A program made the position numbers and the translations under genes. 48,844 nt of DNA, taken from IMG/VR virus record IMGVR_UViG_3300031456_000005, positions 1 to 48,844 of that record; one strand, written 5' to 3'. Under the pieces are notes generated by a model. The model worked only from the letters and a program-made list of their open reading frames with translations, did no database searches and was not told the origin of the DNA. This document shows, in pieces, positions 1 to 6,949 of the stretch. Every line of letters starts with the position of its first letter. Positions within the stretch are counted from its first letter, which is position 1. The stretch comes from a virus.

Positions 1-127
1 GCGGCGATCGCCTCGTGCACGTCCGTGCGCGGTTTGGTCTCGGCCCATTCGATGGCGCCCTTGACGGCGTCCTCCGTCGCCCTGGCGCCCTGTGCGGCCC
101 GCAACGGCTCGATGTGAGCCACCAGCC
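1..127. repeat. Terminal overlap, left copy
   Basis: These 127 bases are identical to the last 127 bases of the window (48718-48844). A perfect end repeat of exactly 127 bases is what an assembler using a k-mer of 127 leaves when it closes a circle. I read it as proof of a circularly mapping genome of 48,717 bp rather than a biological terminal repeat, but a true short direct repeat cannot be excluded from sequence alone. Confidence 0.9.
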
Positions 128-512
128 AGGCCGCCGAGCGGACGACGGCCACGCGCTGGCTGATGGCCAGATCGGGGGGCTTCCTGCCGATGTCCTCGGC
201 CAGCTCGCAGGCGGTGATGGTGAGGTGGTCGCGGATCTCCGTTCGCAGGGCCATCACCGCGCTGAGCTTTTCTGCTTCGGCGTCGTCGATGTCGCCTGAG
301 TCGCGGTTCCCACCGGACCAGCCGGCCAGGCTGGGGTAGGCGAGTTGGATGTGGTCGTACATCCAGGGCAGGCCGTGGATGATCCGGCCGGGGGTGCCGA
401 GGCCTTCGCGGGCGCCGTAGTGGTCGGCGAGGCGCTGGCCGTGAGTTTGACAAAGCCAGCCCAGGGAGGCTGGCCGATCGCAGAGTCGGGCGGCGCAGCC
501 CTCGTCGGTCAT
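1..512 (-). CDS. Hypothetical protein, 5' part of a gene split by the contig ends
   Basis: The reading frame opens with ATG at 512, inside an ATGA overlap with the stop of the upstream HNH gene, and runs without a stop to base 1. After circularisation it continues at 48717 and ends at 48426, giving one protein of 267 aa. This part holds an N-terminal segment with Cys and His residues (GCAARLCDRP, then CQTHG) followed by a helical region. The far part, at the other end of the window, ends in a CxCG...CWHCGR zinc-ribbon-like motif. No function is recognised. Its place next to HNH and replication genes suggests an early role in DNA metabolism (inference). Confidence 0.85.
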   Translation of the reverse strand, partial: MTDEGCAARLCDRPASLGWLCQTHGQRLADHYGAREGLGTPGRIIHGLPWMYDHIQLAYPSLAGWSGGNRDSGDIDDAEAEKLSAVMALRTEIRDHLTITACELAEDIGRKPPDLAISQRVAVVRSAAWLVAHIEPLRAAQGARATEDAVKGAIEWAETKPRTDVHEAIA

Positions 513-1147
513 TTGACCCCGGCCCGGGCGAATGGGTGGCGTCCCTTGCGGGCCATATCCTTCATGTTGTCGGTGTGAGTCCCCACGCTCAGGTGCGAGG
601 GATTGCAGCACGGCGGGTTGTCACAGGAGTGCATGACCTCCAGGCCGGGCGGAATTGGCCCGTTGGCCTGCTGGTAGGCGAAGCGGTGTGCATAGAGCCT
701 GTCGAGCTTGCCGTAGCCGCGGTTATTGATCGTGCCCTGCCATTCCCAGCAGGCGTCAGGCGCACCGGGCGTCAGGTAGCGAACGAATCGCTCGGCCAGG
801 GTTCCACTGCGGGTAGGCAGATTGGCACCGACGGGAGTGCCAGCCTCGTGCTGGGCAAGATGCTTGCGGCAGAGGCCGAGACCTCGGTGAGCAGCGGCGC
901 ATCCCGGCACCTTGCAGCCTTCTGGGCGGATCGGTTCCCAGTTCGGATCACCGTGATGCTGCAGGCGCCAGTAGTGCTTGGCGCAGAACCCTGCCGACTT
1001 GACGCCGGATTCACATCCGCCGATCGAACATTGGACGCTCGCCTTCCTGCGGCGCTCCCAGTCCATCTTGTAGTGGCTCTTGCACATCCCGATGGGTCGC
1101 GGTCGGCGTTCACACCCGGGAATTGAGCACTTCGACGTAGGCTCCAT
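509..1147 (-). CDS. HNH endonuclease with N-terminal zinc knuckles
   Basis: The predicted protein has 212 aa. The N-terminal half carries three CxxxC/CxxH-type motifs (CSIPGC, CSIGGC, CKVPGC, each followed by a C-x3-H pair), likely zinc-binding DNA-contact modules. The C-terminal half is an HNH_3-type nuclease: CWEWQG, then YAHRFAYQ, then the core HSCDNPPCCNPSHL and a basic tail. GGGAGG eight bases upstream supports ATG at 1147 over the GTG at 1156, which lies inside that Shine-Dalgarno sequence. The nuclease domain is clearly related to the HNH gene at 21744-22310. A free-standing homing-type endonuclease is the most likely role. Confidence 0.85.
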   Translation of the reverse strand: MEPTSKCSIPGCERRPRPIGMCKSHYKMDWERRRKASVQCSIGGCESGVKSAGFCAKHYWRLQHHGDPNWEPIRPEGCKVPGCAAAHRGLGLCRKHLAQHEAGTPVGANLPTRSGTLAERFVRYLTPGAPDACWEWQGTINNRGYGKLDRLYAHRFAYQQANGPIPPGLEVMHSCDNPPCCNPSHLSVGTHTDNMKDMARKGRHPFARAGVK

Positions 1148-1306
1148 CAGAGCCACCTCCCTGGTTGGTCAGGTGATGTGGTTAGCGGCCTTCCGGTGTT
1201 CCACCATCGGAGGGCCGCGTTGGTCTTATTGTCCCACGCAGAGCCGACATTCACGCCCATCACGGGCCGAGGGCGCGGACCTGCGCCAGGGGATCGGGGC
1301 GGGCGG

Positions 1307-1438
1307 TCATGATGCCTTCCGTTCGGGCTGGGATGGTGCCTCGACAGCGCACGCCCGGCAGTTGCCGTTGTAGCGCCAGGCGCCGCATTCGGGGCACCGG
1401 TCGAGGCGGGCGTCGCGGCCGGCGCGCTTGGCGGCCAT
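1307..1438 (-). CDS. Small zinc-ribbon protein
   Basis: A 43-aa protein translationally coupled to the HNH gene upstream: its ATG shares one base with that gene's TGA (TGATG at 1440-1436). It is basic at the N terminus and holds a CPECG...CRAC pair typical of a short zinc ribbon. A longer version starting at 1546 would overlap the HNH gene by about 110 bases and is less likely. The 150 bases downstream, to the next gene at 1147, hold no gene. Function unknown; such small ribbons often act as nucleic-acid-binding accessory proteins. Confidence 0.6.
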   Translation of the reverse strand: MAAKRAGRDARLDRCPECGAWRYNGNCRACAVEAPSQPERKAS

Positions 1439-2112
1439 CAGAGCGGCCAGGGCGTGTAGGCGGTGGCGTAGCAGTGACCGCAGAATGCGAGAACCGGCTC
1501 GGGAAGCGTGGCCAGCGAGGCGATCTGCCACCAGCTCTTGGCGCACCAGGTGCTGTCGCTGCAGGAGCGCTGGGTGTCGTCGGCGATGGCAGGGTCTACC
1601 TCAAGGTGAGCGAACAGCAGCGTTTTCGGGTCCTGCGGCAGCACCGCAATCGCCTCGGCGCAGTCGACGCACCACCAGGTGGCCGGCAGGACGCTGCGGC
1701 TTTCGGCGATGGGGTCGATGTAATTGCTGCGCTTCTGATTGCAGGAGCGGCATAGGACGCGAAGATTGTCAGTGGTGTCAGCCCCACCTGCTGACCACGG
1801 TTTGATGTGGTCGATTTCGATCTCCGGATAGCGCAGCCAGTCGGCGCATTCTTTGCAGCGGGGGCTGTCGCGGCGAATTACCGCTAGGCGAACTGTTTCG
1901 CTGAGTCGTTCCCGCTCGCCGGTGCGAATGACCGGATGCCGTGGTCGGGCGATGGGCGCGTCGACCAGGCCAACGATGAGGTCGCCAACAGGGTTATCCA
2001 CATTTCCACAGGACGACACGCGCGACTGCGTGGGGCAGGTGAGGTTGGGCTGGGAGTGCACTTCTCCTCTCCCCATACCCTTCCTTAACCCCTCCATACA
2101 CCCTTCCGTCAT
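1438..2112 (-). CDS. HNH endonuclease
   Basis: A 224-aa protein starting at an ATG inside an ATGA overlap with the initiator gene upstream. The central region is a typical McrA-like HNH domain: CKECADWLRYPEIEIDHIKP, then NLRVLCRSCNQKRS. The C-terminal part adds further Cys pairs (WWCVDCAE, FCGHC) that could bind a second zinc. The N-terminal 60 residues are Ser/Pro rich and overlie the putative origin (DnaA-box-like sites at 1994-2010). A frame extending to 2400 exists but runs antiparallel-like through the initiator gene and is not used. The target is unknown. Confidence 0.85.
   Translation of the reverse strand: MTEGCMEGLRKGMGRGEVHSQPNLTCPTQSRVSSCGNVDNPVGDLIVGLVDAPIARPRHPVIRTGERERLSETVRLAVIRRDSPRCKECADWLRYPEIEIDHIKPWSAGGADTTDNLRVLCRSCNQKRSNYIDPIAESRSVLPATWWCVDCAEAIAVLPQDPKTLLFAHLEVDPAIADDTQRSCSDSTWCAKSWWQIASLATLPEPVLAFCGHCYATAYTPWPL
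1994..2010. other. Two DnaA-box-like sequences (putative replication origin)
   Basis: The plus strand reads TTATCCACA at 1994-2002, a perfect match to the bacterial DnaA box consensus, followed with one shared base by ATTTCCACA at 2002-2010, one mismatch from it. Together with the iteron-like repeats at 2152-2183 they suggest a replication origin that recruits host DnaA. This is inferred from motif matches alone. Confidence 0.5.
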
Positions 2113-2822
2113 TGCGCCTTCACCTCTTCTGCATGCGGGCTCAGTGACTCGTTCACTGAGCCGTTCACTGACTGATTCACTGAGTCCGGCATGAGTAGTC
2201 GTCGAACGCTCATCGGCATCTGGAATCCCTCGATGGCCCGGTCGGCGCGGCCCTGGTTGCATCCCAGGTGCGAGGTCGCGATGTTGCTTGGGTAGTCGGA
2301 TCCGCCCCTTGACCTGGGGATTATGTGATCCGGGGACGCACTGATGGACCGCTTGTCCTGGGCGTCGAGGGCGTACGGGTCGATCGGTGCGCCGTGCCAT
2401 TCGTGGTCGACGGGGCCCTTGCAGAGATGGCAGATCCAGCCGTCCCGCCGCGCGTACATCTCGATGACGTCCCGCGACTGGATGGACGGCGGAGGCAGCT
2501 TTCCCGGCTGCGGGCGGTTCACCTTCTGGTGTTTGCGGAAATTCACGATGCAGGCGAGCGTTCCGGCCGCCCGGCCGGACACATACGGGAAGACGAGACC
2601 GGCTTCGACCGCCTCGGCCATCAGCCCCTGGACCTTCGCGACCTTGACGTCACCGTCGTACATGAACGCCGACGCCTTGAGGAACGCGGGCGTCCACCGG
2701 AGCAGACCCTCGTCGTCGGCGAAGTTCCACGAGGCGATGAACATCAGCCGGGCGTCTCTTGTCAACGTCCCGACAACGTCGTCGCTCCAGAACTCCGGCT
2801 TAATTGAGCGGATACGCGCCAT
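2109..2822 (-). CDS. Replication initiator / replisome organizer-like protein with embedded HNH domain
   Basis: A 237-aa protein. Its first 100 residues (MARIRSIKPEFWSDD, then LTRDARLMFIASWNFADDEG) match the winged-helix N-terminal domain of actinophage replisome organizers, which bind the origin and recruit helicase. Residues 125-195 form an HNH-type zinc fold (WICHLCKGPVDHEWHG, then DHIIPRSRGGSDYPSN). The C-terminal tail is a four-residue repeat (SVNQ SVNG SVNE SLSP) encoded by 12-bp DNA repeats that look like iterons. The start overlaps the previous stop as TAATG. An origin inside the initiator gene would parallel lambda O. Confidence 0.7.
   Translation of the reverse strand: MARIRSIKPEFWSDDVVGTLTRDARLMFIASWNFADDEGLLRWTPAFLKASAFMYDGDVKVAKVQGLMAEAVEAGLVFPYVSGRAAGTLACIVNFRKHQKVNRPQPGKLPPPSIQSRDVIEMYARRDGWICHLCKGPVDHEWHGAPIDPYALDAQDKRSISASPDHIIPRSRGGSDYPSNIATSHLGCNQGRADRAIEGFQMPMSVRRLLMPDSVNQSVNGSVNESLSPHAEEVKAQ
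2140..2183. repeat. 12-bp iteron-like tandem repeats inside the initiator gene
   Basis: TTCACTGA occurs at 2152-2159, 2164-2171 and 2176-2183, exactly 12 bp apart, with a degenerate fourth copy at 2140-2147. The repeats encode the Ser-Val-Asn repeat tail of the initiator-like protein. Spacing near one helical turn is typical of initiator-binding iterons. A pyrimidine-rich tract lies next to them (about 2060-2110). Candidate origin of replication. Confidence 0.5.
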
Positions 2823-3325
2823 TAATTGATCGTCTCCATCTCTGCCTTAGCGGCGCGCTCGATGCCAGGCCACGGGTGGTTATATCTGGCCCACCGTTCG
2901 GTCATTACTTCAGCAATAGTCCGCACCGAAAGAACAGCCCCAGGAAGCACCTCGACCCGCAGATGCTCGACCACCGGATCAGTGAGCACCGAGCAGGCGC
3001 AGTCCTTCGCCTCGCAGGCGAACCGGCAGACGTAGTGGCAGATTGTCGCGTGGTCGCACCGCCGGCAGGAGCCGGGCGCACCGGGCACCAGCTGGCCGAG
3101 GCTGGCTCGTTCCTGCTCGGCGTAGCAGGCGTCGATCGCGGCCTCCGCTCCGGCCGGCACGCCGTTGGGCCAGCCGGACGCTGCTTCGCTGCACAGCCCG
3201 TACCCGAGGTCGGTACCGAACAGCAGGCGCTCGTACATCAGCCGGGCGCGCTCGGCCTTCCAGTCGGCAGCACGCTGGCCGGCAGCCTCAACGGTGCCGA
3301 ATAGATCCAGCTGGGTCGCGGTCAC
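2822..3325 (-). CDS. Hypothetical Cys-rich protein
   Basis: A 167-aa protein in the early operon, its stop overlapping the initiator start (TAATG) and its own start overlapping the next stop (ATGA). Residues 100-122 hold a dense Cys/His cluster (CRRCDHATICHYVCRFACEA, then CAC) that could chelate one or two zinc ions or an Fe-S cluster. The rest is predicted helical. I do not recognise the family. Placement between an HNH nuclease and the initiator suggests a role in replication or DNA modification (inference). Confidence 0.75.
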   Translation of the reverse strand: MTATQLDLFGTVEAAGQRAADWKAERARLMYERLLFGTDLGYGLCSEAASGWPNGVPAGAEAAIDACYAEQERASLGQLVPGAPGSCRRCDHATICHYVCRFACEAKDCACSVLTDPVVEHLRVEVLPGAVLSVRTIAEVMTERWARYNHPWPGIERAAKAEMETIN

Positions 3326-3675
3326 AGCAGCGGCTCCATCTGCGCCGCCAGCTCAGCCCGCCGCGTGGCCGCACGCGTCTCGGCGTGGTGGTCCTTGTCG
3401 TAGTGCAGGTGGCATCCGTTGCACATTGCGCGGAGGTTCTCGTCTCGGCAGTCCTCCGGGGTGTGGTTCAGGTGCGCGACCGTCAGCACCACCTTGGATC
3501 CGGTGCCGTAGGCGTTGCCGCCGTTGGCATTCGGGCACCGCCCCTGGTGGGTCCCGCGACCGCATTCCCCGACGCATTCGCAGCGCCAGGCAGCGCGGTC
3601 TCGTCGGATCCGAAGGCTGATGACCGGCCAGTCGGCCGGATAGCGTGGGCGCTCGCTGGCGCGGATCGGGCTCAC
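3322..3675 (-). CDS. HNH endonuclease, short
   Basis: A 117-aa protein consisting almost wholly of an HNH domain. CECVGECG and CPNANGG supply Cys ligands in the N-terminal half. The core is VLTVAHLNHTPEDC, then LRAMCNGCHLHYDKDHH, with AHLNH as the first catalytic His pair. A basic helical tail follows. It sits in a run of genes joined by 4-bp overlaps, so it is probably expressed as an ordinary operon member. This compact HNH type is frequent in actinobacteriophage early regions; its biological role there is not established. Confidence 0.85.
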   Translation of the reverse strand: MSPIRASERPRYPADWPVISLRIRRDRAAWRCECVGECGRGTHQGRCPNANGGNAYGTGSKVVLTVAHLNHTPEDCRDENLRAMCNGCHLHYDKDHHAETRAATRRAELAAQMEPLL

Positions 3676-4073
3676 GACGCCCTCCTGAGTTCTCTCGCAG
3701 CACGTTTCGTCTCAATAGCCAGCCGTGCCACCGCACCCTGGTATTCGCTGTCGCACCCGATGCCGGGGTGCGTGGTCCACCGCAGCGCCCGGAACAGGTC
3801 GGCGGGGTTCATGGGCCGCCTGCAGACCGCGCACGGCGGCCCAGGTTTCGCTTTCGGGCAGGCGTGCTGTTTCCACGCTTCCTGCTGGGCGGGCATCCGG
3901 TCACCGGTGAGGACGTCCGCTCTGACCTTCCCGTCCGGGGTGGCGATGATGATGACGTTCCCGGTGGGGTCGGGGGTGGCATCGAGACGCAGGCGGCTGC
4001 CGAGGACGGACAGCCGCCACCACACCAGCGCCCCGCAACGGGGGCAGTGGTCTGCCGTCTCGATGCCGGTCAT
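3672..4073 (-). CDS. Hypothetical zinc-finger protein
   Basis: A 133-aa protein with two separated Cys pairs: CPRCGALVWWR near the N terminus and CPKAKPGPPCAVCRRPMNP near residue 80. Between them lies a beta-rich segment (RLRLDATPDPTGNVIII). The C-terminal 30 residues are basic. The ATG at 4073 overlaps the upstream stop by four bases. The layout, two treble-clef-like knuckles around a small beta domain, suggests a nucleic-acid-binding or adaptor protein, but the family is not recognised. Confidence 0.75.
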   Translation of the reverse strand: MTGIETADHCPRCGALVWWRLSVLGSRLRLDATPDPTGNVIIIATPDGKVRADVLTGDRMPAQQEAWKQHACPKAKPGPPCAVCRRPMNPADLFRALRWTTHPGIGCDSEYQGAVARLAIETKRAARELRRAS

Positions 4074-4387
4074 CCGTCGAAGTCCTCGGGCGCCAGCCCG
4101 GCGGGCTGGACCATGTACCCCAGCGCGGCCCTGCGGGGTGCCTCTTTCGAGGCCCACTCCTCGGCCACGGCCGCCGCCCGGCCGTTCAGCTTGGCTTCGC
4201 TGGTGTCGAAGTAGATGCCCTCCGGGTCGTCCCGGTAGTCCCAGATCCCGCCGAGGGTCACGGTTCCGTCGTCGGCGACCGCGACCTCCAGGGCCATGCC
4301 GAGGGGGTGCAGGAACCGGCGGTTGAGTTCCTGGAGGTAGCCGCGCTTCTGGAACTCGTCGATCGGGATGCGCTTGATCTCGGCCAT
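4070..4387 (-). CDS. Hypothetical early protein
   Basis: A 105-aa acidic protein starting at ATG 4387, which shares its A with the previous TGA (TGATG). It begins with a short basic helix (IKRIPIDEFQKRGYLQELNRRF) and continues with a beta-hairpin-like stretch (ALEVAVADDGTVTLGGIWDY), then a helical segment. No signal peptide or membrane segment is seen. Related small proteins occur in actinophage early operons, but I cannot assign a function. Confidence 0.75.
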   Translation of the reverse strand: MAEIKRIPIDEFQKRGYLQELNRRFLHPLGMALEVAVADDGTVTLGGIWDYRDDPEGIYFDTSEAKLNGRAAAVAEEWASKEAPRRAALGYMVQPAGLAPEDFDG

Positions 4388-4761
4388 CAGCCACCCACCG
4401 CGCAGCCGGTGAAGTGGTTGCCGTTCTCGCCCTGGCAGTCGGGGCACGGTGCAACACCCTGCTGCTGCACCGGCACCTCTTGGAGCAACTGCCAGAACCA
4501 CTCGGCCGTCTCGACCACCTGCGCCCGGTCGGCCGTGTTGCCGAGCCTGGTGTTGGCGGAGAACACCGCGTCACGCCACACCTCGTAGTCGGTGGGGTAG
4601 GTGACCATCTGCGCGATCGTCCTGGCCTCGGTCTCGGCCTGGATCGCGGCCTGGATCGCGGCCATCCGCTCGCGGTGCGTGCGCTCGGCGTTCCGCTCGG
4701 CCTGGCTCCACCCTTCGGGGTACTCCAGGGCAACCTGAACCCTGAGCTTCGCCTCGGCCAT
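4387..4761 (-). CDS. Hypothetical protein with C-terminal zinc knuckle
   Basis: A 124-aa mostly helical protein. Residues 15-50 are Ala/Glu rich with heptad-like spacing and may form a coiled coil. The C terminus is CPDCQGENGNHFTGC, a likely single zinc-binding knuckle. It is coupled on both sides by TGATG junctions to the clamp-like gene upstream and the unknown gene downstream, which makes a role in the replication cluster plausible (inference). Confidence 0.75.
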   Translation of the reverse strand: MAEAKLRVQVALEYPEGWSQAERNAERTHRERMAAIQAAIQAETEARTIAQMVTYPTDYEVWRDAVFSANTRLGNTADRAQVVETAEWFWQLLQEVPVQQQGVAPCPDCQGENGNHFTGCAVGG

Positions 4762-5513
4762 CAGACGACCTGCAGTTTCTGCGCGGGAATGAGCGCCAGC
4801 CACGCCAACCGGTTGCGATCGCGCTTCTTCAGGCTGTCGTCGTCCTGGTGGGTGCTGGACAGGGTGCCCAGGAAGTCGGGACCGCAGGAGACCGTGAAGC
4901 CCCGGCTCTCCGAGGATCCGGTGGCCTCGATCTGCAGCGGCTGGTCGTACACCCGCGACGCCGTCTCGAACAGCCGCAACACCCGCCCGTCGGTGACGAG
5001 GGGCTTGCCGACCTGGGTGGCGCCGATGCCGGCCAGCGCCTGGGCGGTGATCCGGATGACGTCCGGGAAGCTGTCGGACGGTTCTTCGATCGGGTACCGG
5101 TTCGACTCGCCCTCCGACCACAGGCCGCCGATGTCCGACACGGTGAGGGACTCGTCCTCGATGTCGATGCCGAACTCCATCAGCTGCCCCACGTCCGGGT
5201 CGGACGGCTTGGCCTTGAACTGCTGCAGGATCAGCCGGGCCCGGCGCGGGGTGAGGTCGACCAGGATCGGCCCGTCCTCGGCGGTGAACTCGATGGTGCG
5301 GGAGTCGTTCTTGACGGCCACCTTCGCCAGCGCGGTGCCGCTGCCGTTGGAGGCGATGACGTACAGCCAGTGCTCGACGAACGCCAGGCGCACCCGGTGC
5401 TCGGCGTCGTGGTCGCCGGTCACGATCGGGTTCGACAGGGGCAGCACCGCCCTCAGGGCGTTGCGCAGGTCGGGGGTGGCGACCTGGATATCGGCTTTCA
5501 GGGTGAGGGTCAC
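4761..5513 (-). CDS. Sliding-clamp (DNA polymerase III beta)-like protein
   Basis: A 250-aa protein whose pattern of alternating short beta strands and helices resembles a DnaN-type processivity clamp: an N-terminal helix after the first strand (ATPDLRNALRAVLP), LAFVEHWLYVIASN, DLTPRRARLILQQF, then a second repeat with FPDVIRITAQALAGIG and FTVSCGPDFLGTL. It is shorter than bacterial clamps (about 370 aa), so it would have two repeats rather than three. Its neighbours are a RuvC-like resolvase and replication genes. A clamp or clamp-like competitor is an inference from pattern and context; structure prediction would be decisive. Confidence 0.5.
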   Translation of the reverse strand: MTLTLKADIQVATPDLRNALRAVLPLSNPIVTGDHDAEHRVRLAFVEHWLYVIASNGSGTALAKVAVKNDSRTIEFTAEDGPILVDLTPRRARLILQQFKAKPSDPDVGQLMEFGIDIEDESLTVSDIGGLWSEGESNRYPIEEPSDSFPDVIRITAQALAGIGATQVGKPLVTDGRVLRLFETASRVYDQPLQIEATGSSESRGFTVSCGPDFLGTLSSTHQDDDSLKKRDRNRLAWLALIPAQKLQVV

Positions 5514-6112
5514 AGCAGAGTGCCTTCCTGGTGGTTGATTTCGGGCGCTGGAATATTCGCGATCTCATTCGGTGCTGGCCAGTCGCCGGGCCAGGTGACG
5601 GCGTCGAGGGCTCGCAGGTGGGTAAGCGGCAGGGTGTCCTCAATCGGGTGGCCGAGGCGCCGGGCTGCAAGTGCGGCGAGCACCAGAGCGTCGGCGGCGT
5701 TGTTGTCGTCGGCGGTGAATCGCGGATACCGGCGGACCACTGCGGCGATCACGGCGTCTTTCCCGGTGCCCTTGCCGCTGCCCTTTCCGAGGGCGTACTG
5801 CTTGACCTGCGTCGGGTTGACCTCGACAACCAGGGCGCCGAGCCGGTGCAGGGTATGCCGGACGATCCACCACCCACCGGCGGTCTGGTGGAACGTGTTT
5901 CCCTGCGCGCCCCAGGCCGGTGATTCGTAGACGACGACGTAGGCGCCGTCAGCGGACTCCTCGACCAGCTCGACCAGTTGGTCGAGGCGGCGAAGGCCCT
6001 TCACCTTGGGCTCGAACACGGAGCAGTGCATACGCCACGGCAGGTCCGGGCCGACGCTGAGTTCGGTCACGCCGAACGCGGTCAGTGAGTAATCCAGTCC
6101 GACGATCTTCAT
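5510..6112 (-). CDS. RuvC-like Holliday junction resolvase
   Basis: A 200-aa RNase H-fold nuclease. The first strand carries the catalytic Asp (GLDYSLTAFGV, D7). E63 lies in VVVYESPAW, the second acidic site. KDAVIAAVVRR follows a Gly/Lys-rich loop, and DDNNAADALVLA (D135, D136, D141) supplies the final acidic cluster, the classic RuvC order D-E-D-D. It would cut branched DNA produced by the RecE/RecT pathway encoded 2-3 kb upstream or clear junctions before packaging. It is coupled by 4-bp overlaps on both sides. Confidence 0.8.
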   Translation of the reverse strand: MKIVGLDYSLTAFGVTELSVGPDLPWRMHCSVFEPKVKGLRRLDQLVELVEESADGAYVVVYESPAWGAQGNTFHQTAGGWWIVRHTLHRLGALVVEVNPTQVKQYALGKGSGKGTGKDAVIAAVVRRYPRFTADDNNAADALVLAALAARRLGHPIEDTLPLTHLRALDAVTWPGDWPAPNEIANIPAPEINHQEGTLL

Positions 6113-6321
6113 CGCGGGTTCGCCTTCAGCCATGTGGTGGCAGCGGCTTTCGCCTTGTCGTGTTCGGCGGTCGCGCCTGGTTCGCCGTGCTGGCGGCGAC
6201 CCCAAGCGCGCAGGATGGCCGTACGGAGGTCGCCGGGTATGCGCGGCCAGCAGCCCCCGCACGCGTACATGGCGGGCCGCACGGGCGTCCCGCAACCGGG
6301 ACAAGCGTGGGTGAAGCTCAT
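6109..6321 (-). CDS. Small zinc-ribbon protein
   Basis: A 70-aa protein with CPGCGTPVRPAMYACGGCW at residues 7-25, a compact CxxC...CxxC zinc ribbon, followed by a basic helical tail rich in Lys and Ala. ATG 6321 overlaps the preceding stop and its own stop overlaps the RuvC start. Similar mini-ribbons often accompany resolvase genes in actinophages. Function unknown. Confidence 0.7.
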   Translation of the reverse strand: MSFTHACPGCGTPVRPAMYACGGCWPRIPGDLRTAILRAWGRRQHGEPGATAEHDKAKAAATTWLKANPR

Positions 6322-6794
6322 CGGGACACCTCCGGGGCGACCTGGACGAATACCCCGGGCCCGATCTCGATCTGCTCATCCGGGCGGCGAGCGATCTCAG
6401 CTGCCGTGGCCACCTCGATGCCGGCGCGGACAAGACGGCCCATCCGTTCGGCGACAGCGCATTCCGCCTCAGTCCAGAGCCGCGCGTGGCCGCTCTTCGG
6501 CGTGTTCGCGTGCTCGGCGATGCGGCTCGGATCGCGATCGTCGGCGTAGGCGCGTCGGTGCTCGACGACGTCCCGGACTGTGCCGTAGGAGACGTGGAAC
6601 CGCTCAGCGATCTCGGTCTTTGTGAACCCCTCTGCCACGAGCGTGCGAACCTCGTGCACCTGATCGGGCGCAAGGCTGCGTGCATCCGAAGAGGTGGTCT
6701 CGGCGCCCTCGGGCGTGATGTACCCGGCGCGTGCCCAGTAGTCGAGCTGTCGGAAGGTGATCCCGGCCCGCTCCAGGAACTCGGGTTTCCTCAC
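6318..6794 (-). CDS. MerR-like / double HTH DNA-binding protein
   Basis: A 158-aa predicted DNA-binding protein. Residues 8-25 (GITFRQLDYWARAGYITP) match the recognition and wing segment of MerR-family domains. A second helix-turn-helix follows (FTKTEIAERFHVSYGTVRDVVEHR), typical of resolvase-type HTH. The C-terminal part is helical and acidic. I choose GTG 6794 because GGAGG lies eight bases upstream and GTGA overlaps the previous stop; the GTG at 6803 lies within that GGAGG. Likely an early transcription regulator or a DNA-binding partner of the recombination genes. Confidence 0.75.
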   Translation of the reverse strand: MRKPEFLERAGITFRQLDYWARAGYITPEGAETTSSDARSLAPDQVHEVRTLVAEGFTKTEIAERFHVSYGTVRDVVEHRRAYADDRDPSRIAEHANTPKSGHARLWTEAECAVAERMGRLVRAGIEVATAAEIARRPDEQIEIGPGVFVQVAPEVSR

Positions 6795-6949
6795 GCCGTC
6801 CACCTCCGCGCGGCCCGGCGTTTGACACGCACGACCTGTCGGCGGACCCGCTCACGGCGGCCGGCCTCCACCGGGCGGAGGTAGACGGCCTGGATCCAGG
6901 TCTGGCCGTAGAGGAAGCCACCGAACTGCGGCTTGCGGCGGCGGCTCAC
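6791..6949 (-). CDS. Small basic protein
   Basis: A 52-aa protein with about one third Arg or Lys residues and an aromatic central segment (FGGFLYGQTWIQAVYLRP). It starts with GTG in a GTGA overlap with the stop of the gene upstream and ends in a GTGA overlap with the MerR-like gene. Charge suggests nucleic acid binding. It is too short for family assignment. Confidence 0.6.
   Translation of the reverse strand: MSRRRKPQFGGFLYGQTWIQAVYLRPVEAGRRERVRRQVVRVKRRAARRWTA

Noticed and set aside
1-127. Biological direct terminal repeat
   Set aside because: Exactly 127 bases and lying within a coding sequence in frame; an assembly overlap is the simpler explanation.
1148-1306. Gene or promoter in the gap between the HNH and zinc-ribbon genes
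   Set aside because: No coding frame has bias or a ribosome site; a weak AATAAG near 1230 on the minus strand is not enough for a promoter call.
1438-2400. Extension of the HNH gene upstream to 2400
   Set aside because: It would run through the initiator gene in another frame; the ATG at 2112 in an ATGA overlap explains the gene better.
4414-5930. Long plus-strand frames opposite the clamp-like and neighbouring genes
   Set aside because: They oppose a run of coupled minus-strand genes joined by 1- or 4-bp overlaps, and their codon third positions are not GC-biased in the expected way.
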